Assembly: GCA_030431615.1 (NCBI GenBank)
Contig: JAUIID010000029.1
Coordinates: forward strand, 1 to 35,966
DNA from: Alphaproteobacteria bacterium
Lineage (GTDB): Bacteria; Pseudomonadota; Alphaproteobacteria; Geminicoccales; Geminicoccaceae
Direction of reading: 5' to 3'
Length of the DNA stretch: 35,966 nt
Both the position numbers and the translations under genes were made by a program. How positions within the stretch are numbered: position 1 is the stretch's first letter; the number at the start of each line of letters is the position of its first letter. The notes beneath the pieces were generated by a model. The model made no database searches. It had not been told where the DNA came from and saw nothing but the letters and a program-made list of their open reading frames with translations. Shown one piece after another: positions 33,919 to 35,966 of this stretch.

Positions 33919-35382
33919 CTAGGCCCCGTTGTTGTTGGGGTCGCGCCAGGCCCGCTCGAAGGGCAGGCGCCAGGCGTGCGGTGCGATGAGCTGGTGGATG
34001 TTCTTCGGCCCCCACGAGCCCTGCTCGTAGAGGCGCACGGGCGGGGGTGATTCGAGCAGCGGCACGGCCACCTGCCACAGCCGCTCGATGCCCTCGGCTG
34101 TGGTGAAGAGCGTGTGGTCGCCGCGCATGGCATCCAGGATCAGCCGCTCATAGGCCTCGAGCACGTCGCCGATCAGCCCGGTCTCGTGCATGGCGAACTG
34201 CATGCTGACCTTGTCCAGCCGCATGCCCGGCCCGGGCCGCTTGCCATAGAAGGAAAGCGACATCTTCGAGGAATCGGCGAGGTCGAAAGTGAGGTGGTCC
34301 GGACCCTGCACGCCGACGCCGGAGCCGGGCGGGAACATGCTCTTGGGCGGCTCGCGGAATGCGATCGAGATGATCCGCTGGCCCTGGGCCAGGCGCTTGC
34401 CGGTGCGCAGGAAGAACGGCACGCCCGCCCAGCGCCAGTTGTCGATGCCGCATCTCAGCGCGATGAAGGTCTCGGTGTCGGAATCGGGGTCGACGCCCTC
34501 CTCGTCGCGATAGCCGACATACTGGCCGCGCACCACGTGCCGCGGGTCGAGCGGCACCATGCTGCGGAAGACCTTGTTCTTCTCCTCGCTGATCGGCTTC
34601 GGCTCGAGCGCCGTCGGCGGCTCCATCGCCATGAAGGCGAGGATCTGGAAGAGGTGGGTCACCACCATGTCGCGGAACGCCCCGGTCTGCTCGTAGAACC
34701 CGGCGCGCATGGCGAGGCCCAGCGTTTCCGGCACGTCGATCTGCACGTGGTCGATGAAGTTGCGGTTCCAGATGGGCTCGAAGAGGCCGTTGGCGAAGCG
34801 GAAGGCGAGGATGTTCTGCGCCGCCTCCTTGCCGAGGAAATGGTCGATGCGGAAGATCTGCTCCTCGGTGAAATGCTCGTGCAGCTGCGAGTTGAGCAGG
34901 ACCGCGCTCTCGACATCGACGCCGAACGGCTTCTCCATGATGATCCGGCAGCTCTTCGTCAGCTCCGCCTCGGCGAGAAGCCGCACCGCCGGCAGGGCGG
35001 CGCTCGGCGGCACGCTGAGATAGTGGATGCGCCGGCTTTCGCCCCCGAGGTCACGCTCCGCCGCGTGCACCGCCTGCCGCAGCGCATCGGCGCCCGCTGC
35101 CATCGGCACGTAGTCGAGGCGCCGGGCGAATTCCGACCAGGCCGCCTCGTCGACCGGGCGCGGATAGAACTTGCCGAGCGCCTCGCGGGCGAGGCCGCGG
35201 AAGGCGTCGGCGTCGATCTCGTCGAGCGAGACGCCGACGATCCGGCAGTCGGGGATGAACCCGGCGCTGCACAGGTGGAAGAGCCCGGTCAGGAGCTTGC
35301 GCCGCGAAAGGTCGCCGGTGGCGCCGACGAGGACGACCACCTGCGGGTTTCTCGGTCCGACCCTCGGGGAGTTCCTTGCCAC
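33919..35382 (-). CDS. zwf: Glucose-6-phosphate 1-dehydrogenase
   Basis: Zwf oxidises glucose-6-phosphate to 6-phosphogluconolactone with NADP(+), feeding the pentose-phosphate and Entner-Doudoroff routes in the cytosol. The N-terminus has the dinucleotide-binding GATGDLSRRKL at about 20-30. EKPFG is at about 150-154 and the active-site signature RIDHFLGKE at about 178-186 (Phe where Tyr is most common). The C-terminal block KRPGPGMRLDKVSMQF and AYERLILDAMRGDHTLF is also typical. I chose the GTG at 35382 (487 aa, the family's length) because GCGAGGAG lies 6 bases before it; a frame 54 codons longer exists but its N-terminus looks non-coding. No edd or pgl gene is in the window. Confidence 0.96.
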   Translation of the reverse strand: MARNSPRVGPRNPQVVVLVGATGDLSRRKLLTGLFHLCSAGFIPDCRIVGVSLDEIDADAFRGLAREALGKFYPRPVDEAAWSEFARRLDYVPMAAGADALRQAVHAAERDLGGESRRIHYLSVPPSAALPAVRLLAEAELTKSCRIIMEKPFGVDVESAVLLNSQLHEHFTEEQIFRIDHFLGKEAAQNILAFRFANGLFEPIWNRNFIDHVQIDVPETLGLAMRAGFYEQTGAFRDMVVTHLFQILAFMAMEPPTALEPKPISEEKNKVFRSMVPLDPRHVVRGQYVGYRDEEGVDPDSDTETFIALRCGIDNWRWAGVPFFLRTGKRLAQGQRIISIAFREPPKSMFPPGSGVGVQGPDHLTFDLADSSKMSLSFYGKRPGPGMRLDKVSMQFAMHETGLIGDVLEAYERLILDAMRGDHTLFTTAEGIERLWQVAVPLLESPPPVRLYEQGSWGPKNIHQLIAPHAWRLPFERAWRDPNNNGA

Positions 35383-35492
35383 GTCCAGCTCCTCGCATCG
35401 CTGCTGCCGGAATGCCCCCGCCATACTGGGCCGGTCGGCGCGCGCCCTGCAACGTCTTTTACTGCACTGCACAATGAAACGGCACCGCTGCC

Positions 35493-35638
35493 TGTCGCGC
35501 GAGCTGCGACAGCCAGGCTCGGGGTGTCGCGTAAAATGCGACATTAGCGCTTGGGTTGTCGCGTATAACGCGACAGTTGGCGCCCGGTGTCGCGTTATAT
35601 GCGACAGTTGTGGGGTCCATGTCGCATATAACGCGACA
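35493..35638. repeat. Five 19-bp near-palindromes at 31-32 bp spacing upstream of zwf
   Basis: The copies start at 35493, 35525, 35557, 35588 and 35620. Each has arms close to TGTCGCGT and ACGCGACA around a 3-base centre. The best copy is TGTCGCGTATAACGCGACA (35557-35575). The first copy has a GC-rich centre and is the most diverged. The gaps between them are 12-13 bases with no conserved sequence. The period is about three helical turns, so the sites lie on one face of the DNA. They begin 111 bp upstream of the zwf start. Possible roles are a cooperative operator array or terminal repeats left by an insertion sequence. Confidence 0.8.
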
Positions 35639-35642
35639 GTTC

Positions 35643-35765
35643 ACGACGAACGAACCCACGAAAACGACGAACGAACCCACGAAAACGACGAACGAACCCA
35701 CCGAATCGACGAGCGAACCCGGGGATTCGATGATCGAACCCGAGGAACGACGAACGAACCCGGAG
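35643..35765. repeat. Degenerate 21-bp tandem repeats
   Basis: Six units of about 21 bases follow directly after the palindromes. The first two (35643-35663 and 35664-35684) are identical and begin ACGACGAACGAACCCA; later units keep CGAACCC and drift elsewhere. Another partial copy of the core lies at 35840-35848. Because 21 is divisible by three, several frames stay open, but no ribosome binding site or plausible protein was seen, so it is treated as non-coding. Confidence 0.75.
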
Positions 35766-35833
35766 CCCGCCGCCGGCTGGCGGAGCGGTTTTCTCCCGCA
35801 TCCGGAGCTCGCTTCCTCGCCGGAAAGGCGATT

Positions 35834-35863
35834 TTGCCGAACGAACCCGTGAACTAGGATAAT
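35834..35863 (+). promoter_or_regulatory. Candidate sigma-70 promoter of the last gene
   Basis: TTGCCG (35834-35839) and GATAAT (35858-35863) are separated by 18 bases and lie about 74 bases before the next start codon. Both boxes match the consensus in four or five positions. Between it and the gene, GTCATCC (35882-35888) and GGATGAC (35913-35919) could pair in the leader. Confidence 0.4.
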
Positions 35864-35936
35864 GATCCTTGCATTGGCCCTGTCATCCGTGTAGGGTGCG
35901 CCTCGGCCGCCTGGATGACGGCCGGGGAAACGCATC

Positions 35937-35966
35937 GTGGCGAAGGGCAAGGAACGGCTCGACCAG
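35937..35966 (+). CDS. N-terminal fragment, possibly a TlyA-type rRNA methyltransferase
   Basis: A GTG at 35937 with GGGGAA about 7 bases upstream opens a frame that runs to the window edge and encodes MAKGKERLDQ. The KERLDQ start resembles the S4-domain N-terminus of TlyA-type 16S/23S rRNA 2'-O-methyltransferases, which usually continue with LLVERGL. Ten residues are too few to identify a family with confidence. Confidence 0.4.
   Translation, partial: MAKGKERLDQ

Noticed and set aside
35493..35638. CRISPR array
   Set aside because: The repeats are short palindromes with 12-13 base gaps, too short for spacers, and no cas gene is nearby.
35459..35950. 163-codon minus-strand frame through the repeats
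   Set aside because: Its product is only translated repeats (GSFVVFV and similar) with no ribosome binding site or recognisable domain.

Overview
The window is GC-rich with the codon bias of a high-GC proteobacterium. The housekeeping genes (fabI next to ackA, a class I zwf) suggest an alphaproteobacterium of Rhodospirillales/Geminicoccales type. That placement is inferred from gene types and composition only. No rRNA, tRNA, CRISPR array, integrase or intact transposase gene was seen.

The main content is one very tight minus-strand operon, from about 27469 down to 2629 (18 genes, most start/stop codons overlapping or a few bases apart). It encodes an extracellular contractile injection system (eCIS), a phage-tail-like protein-delivery machine. 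In transcription order: sheath, inner tube, a CxxC baseplate-type protein, a Glu-rich repeat protein, DUF4255 tube cap, AAA+ ATPase, a 76-aa conserved-looking protein, CIS-tube-type adaptor, LysM-like protein, gpD-like hub, gpV-like spike, gp25 wedge, two baseplate J-like proteins, a tail protein I, a DUF6519 protein with a long coiled coil, and two DUF4157 proteins that look like cargo. No capsid, portal, terminase, lysis, tail-fibre or PAAR gene is visible. A SARP/BTAD-type regulator gene lies just upstream in the same orientation. Between it and the sheath gene is an array of heptamers spaced exactly 11 bp apart, the architecture SARP proteins bind, so the regulator probably switches the operon on.

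Convergent to the operon's end, on the plus strand (403-2584), is a four-gene accessory cluster: an astacin-type metalloprotease without a signal peptide, a 71-aa protein that copies the protease's C-terminal domain, a Gly/Pro-rich protein, and a YbaY-like beta-domain protein. Upstream (1-181) is the tail of a gene ending in a PPC domain.

The right flank is chromosomal: fabI and ackA (plus), a 70-aa lipoprotein, a 550-bp non-coding stretch, an RTX/Ig-repeat protein likely exported by type I secretion, and convergent zwf (minus). Upstream of zwf are five 19-bp near-palindromes at 31-32 bp intervals, followed by degenerate 21-bp tandem repeats. The window ends in the first ten codons of a plus-strand gene, possibly a TlyA-type RNA methyltransferase.
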